Assembly: GCA_001874255.1 (NCBI GenBank)
Contig: MPDC01000022.1
Location: 1-64,000 of the forward strand
Direction: 5' to 3'
DNA length: 64,000 nt
Origin: Alphaproteobacteria bacterium MedPE-SWcel
GTDB lineage: Bacteria > Pseudomonadota > Alphaproteobacteria > Rhodobacterales > Rhodobacteraceae
Shown here: in pieces, positions 18,196-26,279 of the stretch
Layout: each line of letters opens with the position of its first letter
Numbering within the stretch: the first letter of the stretch is position 1
The notes under the pieces: model-generated
Told to the model about the DNA's origin: nothing
The model's input: only the letters and a program-made list of their open reading frames with translations
The model's database searches: none
Program-made: the position numbers and the translations under genes

Positions 18196-19389
18196 ATGAA
18201 AAAACTGCTGACCGCGACCGCAGTCGTTGCATTGACTGCTGGTTCCGCATTTGCGGGGGGGCATGCGAAGGAAGTCAAACTGGGAATTCTTCTCGGTTTC
18301 ACGGGCCCGATTGAATCTCTGGCCCCTGCAATGGGCGCCGGCGCTGAACTGGCCATGGCAGAGGTCACCGAGTCCGGCAAGCTTCTGGATGCGGCCAAAG
18401 TAACACCGCTGCGCGCCGATACGGGATGTATCGACAATGGCCTCTCCACCGCCAATGGCGAGAAACTGCTGGCCGATGGCGCCAGCGGCATCATCGGTGG
18501 TGATTGCTCGGGGGTGACCGGCGCGATCCTTCAGAACGTGGCGATTCCGAACGGCATGGTCATGATCTCGCCCTCCGCAACATCTCCGGGCCTGTCGACC
18601 ATGGAGGACAACGGCCTGTTCTTCCGGACCGCTCCTTCTGACGCGCGCGAAGGTCAGGTGATGGCCGAGATCCTGCAGAACCGGGACATCGATTCCATTG
18701 CCCTGACCTACACCAACAACGACTACGGCAAGGGCCTTGCTGACGCGATCCAGTCCTCCTTCGAGGCCGTGGGTGGCGAAGTGACCATCGTGACCGCCCA
18801 TGAAGATGGCAAAGGCGACTATTCCGCCGAGGTTGCGGCCCTTGCGTCCGCTGGTGGCGATATTCTGGTGGTTGCGGGCTATCTGGATCAGGGCGGCCTC
18901 GGGATCATTCAAGGCGCGTTGGACACCGGTGCATTTGATACCTTTGGTCTGCCAGGCGGCATGATTGGGGATTCCCTGCCCGCCAATGTCGGCTCCGATC
19001 TTGATGGCTCGTTCGGCCAGATTGCCGGTTCGGACAGCGAAGGTGCCGAAGTCTACGCGAAAATGGCGGCCGAAGCCGGGTTTGACGGCACATCTGCCTA
19101 CTCGCCCGAATCTTACGATGCGGCAGCGCTGTTCCTGCTGGCCATGCAGGCCGCGGGATCCATGGATCCAGCCGAATACGGAGCGAAAATTCTCGAGGTT
19201 GCCAATGCACCGGGTGAGAAAATCAACCCGGGTGAGTTGGGTAAAGCGCTTGAGATCCTCGCCAATGGCGGCGAAATCGACTACGAGGGCGCAACGGGTG
19301 TCGAACTGATCGGCCCGGGTGAGAGCGCGGGCTCCTACCGTGAAATCGAAGTCAAGGATGGCAAGAACGCCACCGTCGCGTTCCACTGA
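18196..19389 (+). CDS. Liv-type ABC importer, periplasmic binding protein
   Basis: A 397-residue type I periplasmic binding protein for amino acids, amides or related compounds. The ATG at 18196 has GGGAG about eight bases upstream and begins a signal peptide (MKKLLTATAVVALTAGSAFA). The mature part starts HAKEVKLGILLGFTGPIESLAP, followed by GASGIIGGDCSG and MISPSATSPGLS, which form the ligand cleft. The two Cys of DTGCID and GGDCSG may form the disulfide seen in some relatives. Substrate is not deducible; similar roseobacter systems are often annotated as branched-chain amino acid or urea/amide importers. A stem-loop and 111 bases separate it from the ATPase gene. Confidence 0.88.
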   Translation: MKKLLTATAVVALTAGSAFAGGHAKEVKLGILLGFTGPIESLAPAMGAGAELAMAEVTESGKLLDAAKVTPLRADTGCIDNGLSTANGEKLLADGASGIIGGDCSGVTGAILQNVAIPNGMVMISPSATSPGLSTMEDNGLFFRTAPSDAREGQVMAEILQNRDIDSIALTYTNNDYGKGLADAIQSSFEAVGGEVTIVTAHEDGKGDYSAEVAALASAGGDILVVAGYLDQGGLGIIQGALDTGAFDTFGLPGGMIGDSLPANVGSDLDGSFGQIAGSDSEGAEVYAKMAAEAGFDGTSAYSPESYDAAALFLLAMQAAGSMDPAEYGAKILEVANAPGEKINPGELGKALEILANGGEIDYEGATGVELIGPGESAGSYREIEVKDGKNATVAFH

Positions 19390-19420
19390 CGCGGACCTTG
19401 TCTTGAGCTTGAAAACTGAT

Positions 19421-19449
19421 CAGCCCGGGAGCCTCAGCGCCTCGGGCTG
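19421..19449 (+). terminator. Intercistronic stem-loop after binding-protein gene
   Basis: CAGCCCG and CGGGCTG pair around a 15-base loop, 31 bases after the stop codon and before the first ATPase gene. There is no strong T run, so it is probably a partial terminator or a stabilising 3' end that raises the ratio of binding protein to transporter. Confidence 0.6.
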
Positions 19450-19500
19450 TTCCAAATTAAAAACGGTCGCACAGAAACACGCGACAGGGGAAAACATGAT

Positions 19501-20292
19501 ATGATCGTCGTCGAGGAGTTGCACAAGCACTTCGGCGGGTTCCATGCGGTTGATGGCGCGTCGCTTGAAATCGCAAAGGGGTCCATTACCGGTTTGATCG
19601 GGCCAAATGGCGCGGGAAAGACCACGCTTTTCAATGTTGTAGCCGGGGTTCTTCCACCAACGTCAGGGCGTGTCCTGATGGATGGAGAGGACATAACCGG
19701 TTTGCCGCCGCACGAGCTGTTTCACAAGGGGCTGTTGCGCACCTTTCAGATTGCGCATGAATTTTCGTCGATGACCTGCCGTGAGAATCTGATGATGGTT
19801 CCGGCGGAGCAGTCGGGCGAGACGCTGTGGAACACCTGGTTCGGGCGCAAGCGGATTGCAGACGAAGAACGCGCCTTGCGGGCCAAGGCGGACGAAGTGC
19901 TGGAGTTCCTCACCATCAGCCATATCGCCGACCTCAAAGCGGGTGAGATCTCCGGCGGGCAGAAAAAGCTGCTGGAACTGGGGCGCACCATGATGGTGGA
20001 CGCAAAAATCGTCTTTCTCGACGAGGTGGGCGCCGGTGTGAACCGCACCCTGCTCTATACCATTGCCGATGCGATCAAACGCCTGAACGAAGAGCGCGGC
20101 TATACCTTTGTGGTGATCGAACATGACATGGAATTCATCGGTCGCCTCTGTGATCCGGTGATTGTGATGGCCGAGGGCAAGAAGCTGGCCGAGGGCACGC
20201 TCGACGAGATCAAGGCCAACGAGCACGTCGTCGAGGCGTATTTGGGCACGGGACTGAAAAACAAAGATAAACTGCAAGGGGCGGACGCATGA
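19501..20292 (+). CDS. Liv-type ABC importer ATPase (LivG-like)
   Basis: A 263-residue ATPase of the branched-chain amino acid importer type. Walker A GPNGAGKTT is at about residues 34-42, the signature reads ISGGQKKLLELGRTMM, and Walker B reads KIVFLDEVGAGVN. The Walker B follow-on has VGAG rather than the PAAG seen in most LivG proteins. The C-terminal VIEHDMEFIGRLCDPVIVM is typical of LivG. It overlaps the next ATPase gene by four bases (ATGA). Confidence 0.9.
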   Translation: MIVVEELHKHFGGFHAVDGASLEIAKGSITGLIGPNGAGKTTLFNVVAGVLPPTSGRVLMDGEDITGLPPHELFHKGLLRTFQIAHEFSSMTCRENLMMVPAEQSGETLWNTWFGRKRIADEERALRAKADEVLEFLTISHIADLKAGEISGGQKKLLELGRTMMVDAKIVFLDEVGAGVNRTLLYTIADAIKRLNEERGYTFVVIEHDMEFIGRLCDPVIVMAEGKKLAEGTLDEIKANEHVVEAYLGTGLKNKDKLQGADA

Positions 20293-21002
20293 GCGAACCC
20301 TTTCTGATCGGCGAGAACATGACAGGGGGTTACGGCAAGGGCCCGGACATCCTGCACAATTGCACGATCGCCGTGAATCCGGGCGAAATCGCCGTCATCG
20401 TCGGCCCGAACGGGGCCGGTAAATCGACGGCAATGAAGGCCGTGTTCGGCATGCTGACCGTGCGATCCGGCTCTGTCCGGCTGGCGGGCGAAGATATCAC
20501 GCAGCTCAGCCCGCAGGACCGGGTGGTCAAGGGCATGGGATTCGTACCGCAGACCAGCAACATCTTTGCCTCCATGACCGTTGAAGAGAACCTGGAAATG
20601 GGCGCCTTCATACGGACGGATGACTTCTCGGCGACGCTGGAGCAAGTCTATCATCTGTTCCCAATTCTCAGGGACAAGCGCAATCAGGCCGCGGGCGAAC
20701 TCTCTGGCGGGCAGCGGCAACAGGTCGCCGTCGGCCGCGCCCTGATGACAAAACCCAAGGTGCTGATGCTCGACGAGCCGACCGCCGGTGTGTCCCCGAT
20801 CGTGATGGATGAGCTCTTTGATCGTATCATCGAAGTTGCCCGGACGGGTCTGCCGATCCTGATGGTCGAGCAGAACGCCAAGCAAGCGCTTGAAATTGCT
20901 GACAAAGGATATGTCCTCGTGCAGGGGCGCAATGCCTATACCGGCAGTGGGCAGGATCTGTTGGCCGATCCCGACGTTCGCAAATCCTTCTTGGGGGGCT
21001 GA
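20289..21002 (+). CDS. Liv-type ABC importer ATPase (LivF-like)
   Basis: A 237-residue second ATPase. Walker A GPNGAGKST (about residues 39-47), signature LSGGQRQQVAVGRALM, Walker B LMLDEPTAGVSP, and the LivF-type C-terminus MVEQNAKQALEIADKGYVLV. It forms a heterodimer with the LivG-like subunit to drive import. The start overlaps livG and the permease follows three bases after its stop. Confidence 0.92.
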   Translation: MSEPFLIGENMTGGYGKGPDILHNCTIAVNPGEIAVIVGPNGAGKSTAMKAVFGMLTVRSGSVRLAGEDITQLSPQDRVVKGMGFVPQTSNIFASMTVEENLEMGAFIRTDDFSATLEQVYHLFPILRDKRNQAAGELSGGQRQQVAVGRALMTKPKVLMLDEPTAGVSPIVMDELFDRIIEVARTGLPILMVEQNAKQALEIADKGYVLVQGRNAYTGSGQDLLADPDVRKSFLGG

Positions 21003-21005
21003 GCC

Positions 21006-22016
21006 ATGGACTTTCTCAATGCCCTTGTGGCGCTTTCCAACTTTGTCCTGGTTCCGGGAATTGCCTATGGCAGTCAGCTGGCGCTCGGGGCGCTTGGGGT
21101 GACCCTGATCTACGGAATTCTGAGGTTTTCGAACTTTGCCCATGGCGACACCATGGCCTTCGGGACCATGGTCACGATCCTCTTCACCTGGTGGTTTCAG
21201 TCCCTTGGCATCAGCGCCGGGCCATTGCCCACCGCGCTGCTGGCCCTGCCCTTTGGGATTCTGGCGACGATGGCGCTTGTGGTCGGCACCGACCGCGCCG
21301 TTTTCCGTTTCTATCGCCAGCAAAAGGCAAAGCCAGTGGTCTTCGTGATGGTGTCGCTTGGTGTCATGTTCATGATGAATGGCCTGGTGCGGTTCATCAT
21401 CGGTCCCGGAGATCAGCGGTTTTCCGATGGCGAGCGGTTCATCATCAAGGCCCGCACCTTCAAGCAAATGACCGGCCTCGATGAAGGCCTCGCGATCAAG
21501 ACCTCGCAAGGAATTACTGTCGTGACGGCCATCATCGTCGTTGCGGTGCTGTTCTGGTTCTTGAACAAGACCCGAACCGGGAAATCAATGCGCGCCTATT
21601 CCGACAATGAGGATCTGGCGTTGTTGTCCGGGATCAACCCGGAACGCGTCGTGATGTACACCTGGCTGATCGTGGCCGTGTTGGCGACCGTGGCAGGCAC
21701 ATTATATGGCTTGGACAAATCATTCAAACCATTCACATATTTCCAACTCCTCCTGCCGATTTTTGCCGCTGCCATCGTCGGTGGGCTTGGCAGTCCGCTG
21801 GGGGCGATCGCAGGTGGTTTCGTCATCGCCATGAGCGAAGTGATCATCACCTACGCCTGGAAAAAAGTGGCGAAATACCTTCTGCCGGAGAGCCTGGAGC
21901 CGGACGGGCTCGTGCAGCTCCTCAGCACCGATTACAAATTCGCGGTCTCCTTCGCGATCCTCATCGTTGTGCTGCTGTTTAAACCGACCGGTATCTTCAA
22001 AGGAAAAGCGGTATGA
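21006..22016 (+). CDS. Liv-type ABC importer permease (LivH-like)
   Basis: A 336-residue inner-membrane permease with about eight hydrophobic spans. The LivH hallmark YGILRFSNFAHGDTMAFGT lies near residues 37-55, and GGLGSPLGAIAGGFVIAMSE occurs in the C-terminal half. A loop around residues 120-185 (QRFSDGERFIIKARTFKQM) is longer than in E. coli LivH. It overlaps livM by four bases. Confidence 0.9.
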   Translation: MDFLNALVALSNFVLVPGIAYGSQLALGALGVTLIYGILRFSNFAHGDTMAFGTMVTILFTWWFQSLGISAGPLPTALLALPFGILATMALVVGTDRAVFRFYRQQKAKPVVFVMVSLGVMFMMNGLVRFIIGPGDQRFSDGERFIIKARTFKQMTGLDEGLAIKTSQGITVVTAIIVVAVLFWFLNKTRTGKSMRAYSDNEDLALLSGINPERVVMYTWLIVAVLATVAGTLYGLDKSFKPFTYFQLLLPIFAAAIVGGLGSPLGAIAGGFVIAMSEVIITYAWKKVAKYLLPESLEPDGLVQLLSTDYKFAVSFAILIVVLLFKPTGIFKGKAV

Positions 22017-23338
22017 ACCAGACAGTGAAACACACGCTTCTGTTCGCAGCCGTCGGCTTGCTGCTCCTGTTGGAGGGCACAAGCACGGCCTTCGGGGTCT
22101 TTTCGGGATCCTGGAATTCGTCCCTCACGATTCTGAACATGGGTCTGATTTCCGCGATCATGGCCTTGGGGGTCAATTTGCAATGGGGGTTTGCGGGTTT
22201 GTTCAATGTGGGCATCATGGGGTTCACCGCGCTTGGCGGGCTGGCCGTGGTCCTGATCGCCACCCCAGCCACGCCGGGTGCCTGGGACGCCGGAGGGCAA
22301 CGCATTCTTCTGGCGCTGATTCTCGGGGCAACGACGATTGCCGCCGCGATTTTCGTCTATCACAGGATGGCTGGCAAACGCGCGCGCCCGCTTGCGATGA
22401 TTGCGGTGCTCGTCGCCGGTTTCTTCCTGTATCGTGGAGTGTTGGACCCCGGAGTTGAAGCCGTCGAGAGCATCAACCCAGCGCTGTCCGGCAATATCGG
22501 AGGACTGGGGTTGCCAGTTCTTCTGGCCTGGCCCGTGGGCGGTATCCTGGCGGCCGGTGTGGCATGGATTATCGGCAAGACCGCGCTTGGACTGCGGTCC
22601 GACTATCTTGCGATTGCCACGCTGGGGATTGCCGAGATCATCCTGTCCGTCCTGAAGAATGAGGATTGGCTGTCCCGCGGCGTCAAGAACGTCGTTGGCC
22701 TGCCGCGTCCGTTGCCGTATGAGGTGGATCTGCAGAATGATCCCGCTTTTGTGGAGCAGGCCGCGGCCTGGGGATTTGATGCCACCACGGCCTCCACTCT
22801 TTATGTCAAACTTGGCTATTCGCTGCTGTTCACCGCTGTTTTGCTGGTGCTGCTCTGGATGGCGCAGATGGCGTTGCGGAGCCCATGGGGGCGGATGATG
22901 CGCGCAATCCGGGACAATGAGGTGGCCGCCAATGCCATGGGCAAGGATGTAACCAGCCGTCACCTGCAGATCTTTATCCTGGGGTCCGCGATTTGTGGGA
23001 TCGCCGGGGCGATGATGACCACGCTCGACAGTCAGCTCACGCCGGGCACATATAATCCGCTCCGGTTCACCTTTCTGATTTGGGTCATGGTGATCGTTGG
23101 CGGGTCCGGCAATAATTTTGGCGCGGTACTCGGTGGGCTTTTGGTCTGGTTCCTCTGGATCAAGGTGGAACCGCTGGGGATCATGCTGATGGATCTTCTC
23201 ACGGCTGGCATGGCCGAGGACAACGGTTTGCGGGTTCATCTTCTGGAAAGCGCCGCCCATATGCGGCTCTTTACGATGGGCCTTGTGCTGCTGCTGGTTC
23301 TCAGGTTCAGCCCCCGCGGTCTGATCCCTGAAAAGTAA
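22013..23338 (+). CDS. Liv-type ABC importer permease (LivM-like)
   Basis: A 441-residue inner-membrane permease, last gene of the importer operon. The LivM hallmark LNMGLISAIMALGVNLQWGFAGLFNVG is near residues 40-66. GLRSDYLAIATLGIAEIILS and AIRDNEVAANAMGKD mark the cytoplasmic coupling region. It has extra membrane segments after residue 110 compared with short LivM forms. With the preceding permease it forms the channel. Confidence 0.9.
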   Translation: MNQTVKHTLLFAAVGLLLLLEGTSTAFGVFSGSWNSSLTILNMGLISAIMALGVNLQWGFAGLFNVGIMGFTALGGLAVVLIATPATPGAWDAGGQRILLALILGATTIAAAIFVYHRMAGKRARPLAMIAVLVAGFFLYRGVLDPGVEAVESINPALSGNIGGLGLPVLLAWPVGGILAAGVAWIIGKTALGLRSDYLAIATLGIAEIILSVLKNEDWLSRGVKNVVGLPRPLPYEVDLQNDPAFVEQAAAWGFDATTASTLYVKLGYSLLFTAVLLVLLWMAQMALRSPWGRMMRAIRDNEVAANAMGKDVTSRHLQIFILGSAICGIAGAMMTTLDSQLTPGTYNPLRFTFLIWVMVIVGGSGNNFGAVLGGLLVWFLWIKVEPLGIMLMDLLTAGMAEDNGLRVHLLESAAHMRLFTMGLVLLLVLRFSPRGLIPEK

Positions 23339-23342
23339 CGAT

Positions 23343-23373
23343 CAGGCGCCACCCCGGATACGGGCGGCGCCTG
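23343..23373. terminator. Stem-loop between convergent livM and DUF853 gene
   Basis: CAGGCGCC pairs with GGCGCCTG across a 15-base loop, between the stops at 23338 and 23396. There is no T run on either side, so termination strength is doubtful. Confidence 0.45.
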
Positions 23374-23395
23374 GATACGCCAAAGGATGCGTCCT

Positions 23396-24940
23396 CTAGC
23401 GACCTTTGAACAGGCCGCCGAGAATTCCGCGCACAATCCGACGCCCGGTCGTGCCCTTCAATTCCTTGATGACGGCCTCCGACATGGCGGAGGCAAAGCT
23501 GTCCTGGCGGCCAAACTTGCGCGATGTCGACCGCCCGACCCGGCCGCTGCTGTAGCGGCGCGCGGCACTGAATTCACGCACCATTGGATCCGGAGTAGAG
23601 TCGGCCTTCTCTTCCGCTTCGGCGGCCTCTTTCGCGGCCTGATCGGCCCGCGCCTTGAGCATTTCAAAGGCCGATTTGCGATCCACGGGCGTGTCATATT
23701 TCCCGGACATGTCTGATGCTTGCAGGACGGCCTTGCGCTCGGCTGCGCTGATCGGACCCAGTTGGCTGGAAGGAGGCCGGATCAAGGTGCGCTCCACAAT
23801 ACCGGGAACGGCCTTTTTCTGCAGCATCGAGGTGACCGCCTCGCCGACACCGACCTCTCGGATCGCGTCTTCGGTCGGAAACCGGGGGTTTTCGCGATAG
23901 GTTTCCGCAGCGAGCTTCAGCTTTTTCCGGTCGCGTGCTGTAAACGCGCGCAGGGCGTGCTGGATTCGATTGCCGAGCTGCCCAAGAATATCCTCGGGAA
24001 TATCATCGGGTGATTGCGTCACAAAATAGACCCCAACCCCCTTGGAGCGGATCAACCGGGCGACCTGTTCCACCTTGTCGACAAGGGCCTTGGGGGCGTC
24101 GTCAAACAGCAGATGGGCCTCGTCGAAGAAAAACACCAGCTTCGGCTTGTCCGGATCGCCCACCTCGGGCAGCGTTTCGAACAACTCGCTCAGCAGCCAC
24201 AGCAGAAAGGTCGCATAGAGTTTCGGGGCCGCCATCAGCTTGTCTGCGGCGAGGATATTGACCATCCCCCGCCCGGCCCCGTCCTGTCGCATCAGATCCG
24301 ACAATTCCAACGCGGGTTCGCCGAACATCTTGGCGCCCCCCTGATTTTCCAGAACCAGAAGCCGCCGCTGGATGGCGCCGATGGAGGCGGTGGAGACATT
24401 GCCGTAGCGCAGCGACAGGCTGTCGCGGTTTTCACCGACCCAAACCAGCAACGCCTGCAGGTCCTTCAGGTCCAGAAGCGGCAGACCTTGTTCATCGGCG
24501 AGACGGAAGGCAATGTTCAATATCCCCTCCTGCGCGTCACTCAGCTCCAGCAGTCGAGATAGCAACAAAGGTCCCATCTCAGCCACCGTCGTGCGCACCG
24601 GATGTCCCTGATCCCCGAAGAGATCCCAAAAGGTGACCGGCACATTATGGTAGGCAAAGTCGGTAAATTGGATTTTTTGCGCTCTTTTAATGAAAGCGTC
24701 GTGAAGAGAGGCTTCGGCGCTGCCTGCCTTGACCAGACCAGAGAGGTCACCCTTCACGTCGGCGAGGATAACGGGCACGCCTTCGTTTGAGAAACTCTCT
24801 GCAAGGATCTGAAGAGTAACGGTTTTACCAGTTCCGGTTGCCCCTGCAACAAGGCCGTGGCGGTTGGCATACTTCAGCGTCAGATGCTGTGGAGTCGCAT
24901 AGCCCTCACCACCCCCACCGATAAAAATTTCCTTTGGCAT
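23396..24940 (-). CDS. HerA-like ATPase of the DUF853 family
   Basis: A 514-residue P-loop ATPase of the FtsK/HerA superfamily. Walker A GATGTGKT is at residues 33-40, Walker B LVFFFDEAHLLF near 265, and a sensor-type segment VYFVTQSPDDIPEDILGQLG follows. The C-terminal 100 residues are charged and helical (DQAAKEAAEAEEKADS), with a basic, glycine-rich end. The start ATG at 24940 is preceded by AGGAG and AAAGGA. Family members are widespread and their role is unclear; they are related to DNA-translocating or resection ATPases. There is no nuclease (NurA) gene next to it, so a HerA-NurA role is unsupported. Confidence 0.85.
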   Translation of the reverse strand: MPKEIFIGGGGEGYATPQHLTLKYANRHGLVAGATGTGKTVTLQILAESFSNEGVPVILADVKGDLSGLVKAGSAEASLHDAFIKRAQKIQFTDFAYHNVPVTFWDLFGDQGHPVRTTVAEMGPLLLSRLLELSDAQEGILNIAFRLADEQGLPLLDLKDLQALLVWVGENRDSLSLRYGNVSTASIGAIQRRLLVLENQGGAKMFGEPALELSDLMRQDGAGRGMVNILAADKLMAAPKLYATFLLWLLSELFETLPEVGDPDKPKLVFFFDEAHLLFDDAPKALVDKVEQVARLIRSKGVGVYFVTQSPDDIPEDILGQLGNRIQHALRAFTARDRKKLKLAAETYRENPRFPTEDAIREVGVGEAVTSMLQKKAVPGIVERTLIRPPSSQLGPISAAERKAVLQASDMSGKYDTPVDRKSAFEMLKARADQAAKEAAEAEEKADSTPDPMVREFSAARRYSSGRVGRSTSRKFGRQDSFASAMSEAVIKELKGTTGRRIVRGILGGLFKGR

Positions 24941-25002
24941 TCCTTTATTACTCCTAAGACCGGTTATGAAATGAAAATACAATGTTAACCTATAAGTGCC
25001 AG

Positions 25003-25093
25003 TCTGAACGTGCTCGCTGGTTCCAATGCGGTGAACCGGCGGACATTTCCTCCCTGTCAGACTGGCCGTGCCTTAGTGCACGGCCATTTTTTT
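25003..25093 (+). ncRNA. Candidate anti-Shine-Dalgarno small RNA
   Basis: The interval has the three-part design of many alphaproteobacterial trans-acting small RNAs. A 5' hairpin (GCTGGTTC at 25016 with GAACCGGC at 25033) is followed by an unpaired stretch containing TTCCTCCC at 25047-25054, complementary to Shine-Dalgarno sequences. A perfect eight-pair hairpin (GGCCGTGC/GCACGGCC) ends in seven T residues at 25087-25093. A TATAAG at 24991 could be the -10 element, placing the 5' end near 25003; the -35 is poor. The open frame crossing this interval is GC-biased by the hairpins and runs through the terminator, so I do not treat it as coding. Confidence 0.6.
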
Positions 25094-25194
25094 CACAGAA
25101 CGCAAGATGCTGGCGTCTGTTGTCATATTTTTTCAGTAAAAAACGCGCAAAAGGGAGCTTTGAAGCAGTTCCTGATTTTTTTTGTTATTCGATG

Positions 25195-25223
25195 TTGACC
25201 AAGCGCGAAAACGCTCGTAACGT
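25195..25223 (+). promoter_or_regulatory. Candidate sigma-70 promoter for second small RNA
   Basis: TTGACC, exactly 17 bases, then TAACGT. The -35 is one mismatch from consensus and the -10 is weak. It would start transcription near 25230, with no gene before the terminator at 25271-25297. Confidence 0.45.
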
Positions 25224-25229
25224 TCTGAA

Positions 25230-25297
25230 TAATAACTAAGTCGGCCAGTCCGACGGGGAGAAGAATTTGCAAAAAGGGGGCTTCCGGCCCCCTTTTT
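25230..25297 (+). ncRNA. Candidate second small RNA with strong terminator
   Basis: Downstream of the TTGACC-N17-TAACGT element is a short hairpin (GTCGG/CCGAC, 25240-25254), a purine-rich single-stranded segment (GGGGAGAAGAA), and a strong terminator. The terminator pairs AAAAAGGGGGC with GCCCCCTTTTT around TTCC (25271-25297). No open frame of useful size lies between. The terminator is nearly symmetric, so it may instead serve a minus-strand transcript; that is the main alternative. Confidence 0.4.
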
Positions 25298-25301
25298 CAT
25301 G

Positions 25302-25347
25302 TCTAGGATTCAAGTCCTGCCAGCTCTAGGATTCAAGTCCTGCCAGC
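25302..25347. repeat. Perfect 23-bp tandem duplication
   Basis: Two adjacent identical copies of a unit starting TCTAGGATTCAAG and ending TGCCAGC (25302-25324 and 25325-25347), just after the terminator. On the minus strand each unit contains a TAG stop, and the second ends a short frame coding a hydrophobic tail (LIGLLAGRLAGLES). It looks like a recent slippage or repair duplication at a decayed gene end. Confidence 0.8.
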
Positions 25348-25511
25348 CGTCCAGCAAGCAGCCCGATCAGCCACCCCGTGGCGTGGCCCCAGAGCGGGGT
25401 CAATGCGATCGGCGAAAACCCGGGAATAACCCGGGATTCGCCTTTATTTTCCTGACACGTCCAAATGGTCATGGTACACGCGGACGATAGAACCAAACAG
25501 AAGAGGCATTC

Positions 25512-26162
25512 ATGTTGAAATCCCTCAGCTCGCTCTCTTTTGCGCTTATTCTGGCGGCGGTTTCGCCGCTCCACGCGCAAGAGACGACCGATCAGGATGC
25601 TGCGGAAACATCTGCAGAAACCACAGAGAACAGCACCGAAGCGCAACCCCAGAATGCAGACCAACTGCTGGATCTGGGCACACCGAATGACGCAGCCATG
25701 CGTGTCGGTCAGCGCTATTCCAAAGAGAAGTTCGGAGACTGGGATCTGGCTTGCGTTCACACCAATTCCGGCGATGATCCCTGCTCCCTGTTGCAAGTGC
25801 TCCTCGACGAAGAAGGCGGTCCGGTTGCAGAAGTGTCCCTGTTCCGCATCGACCAATCCGGTGGCGGTCTTGCCATTGCCGGCGCGACAGTGATCGCCCC
25901 TCTGGAAACGCTGTTGCCTGCCGGCCTGTCAATCTCGGTCGATGGCGCACCGGGAAAGCGCTACAACTTTTCCTTCTGCAACACCGCAGGCTGTGTCGCG
26001 CAAATCGGCCTGACCGAAGCGGACATCAATGCGTTCAAACAAGGCAGCGAAGCCGTCTTCAGCCTGCGTCCGGCGCCGTCGCCTGACACATTGGTTTCGG
26101 TGAAAATGTCGCTGACTGGCTTTACGGCCGGCTACAACGCCGTGGATGTGGTAAAGCAGTAA
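25512..26162 (+). CDS. IalB-family invasion-associated locus B protein
   Basis: A 216-residue secreted protein. Residues 1-22 form a signal peptide ending LHA, followed by an acidic Thr/Glu/Ala-rich linker to about residue 50, then the IalB domain from FGDWDLACVHTNSGDDPCSLLQ to the C-terminus. Two Cys pairs typical of the family are present (Cys in LACV and DPCS; Cys in FSFCNTAGC). Bartonella IalB promotes erythrocyte entry, but in free-living alphaproteobacteria the function is unknown and the name should not be read as virulence. The ATG follows GAGG, and a strong terminator ends the single-gene unit. Confidence 0.85.
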   Translation: MLKSLSSLSFALILAAVSPLHAQETTDQDAAETSAETTENSTEAQPQNADQLLDLGTPNDAAMRVGQRYSKEKFGDWDLACVHTNSGDDPCSLLQVLLDEEGGPVAEVSLFRIDQSGGGLAIAGATVIAPLETLLPAGLSISVDGAPGKRYNFSFCNTAGCVAQIGLTEADINAFKQGSEAVFSLRPAPSPDTLVSVKMSLTGFTAGYNAVDVVKQ

Positions 26163-26184
26163 ACCGATCCGCTGAATGAACGGA

Positions 26185-26225
26185 AAACGCCCGCTTCTGG
26201 ATCCTGATCCGGCGGGCGTTTTTTG
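26185..26225 (+). terminator. Terminator after IalB-family gene
   Basis: AACGCCCGC pairs with GCGGGCGTT, followed by a run of T residues at 26220-26224. It starts about 20 bases after the stop. Confidence 0.9.
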
Positions 26226-26279
26226 TGGAGGATAGGGAACCTGCCCTCCATGAGGTGCGCAGGACGCGAGCGGTCTGTG

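Noticed and set aside
16998-18494. 498-codon minus-strand frame opposite the GlxA-type regulator and the Liv binding protein
   Set aside because: It is antisense to two clearly recognisable proteins with signal peptide and helix-turn-helix; its own translation has no family features.
23396-24940. HerA-NurA-type defence or recombination module
   Set aside because: There is no NurA, Sir2 or nuclease gene beside the ATPase, and DUF853 proteins occur widely as single genes.
24982-25239. 85-codon plus-strand frame in the spacer after the DUF853 gene
   Set aside because: It runs through a strong terminator hairpin and T run and has no ribosome-binding site; the RNA structure explains the interval better.
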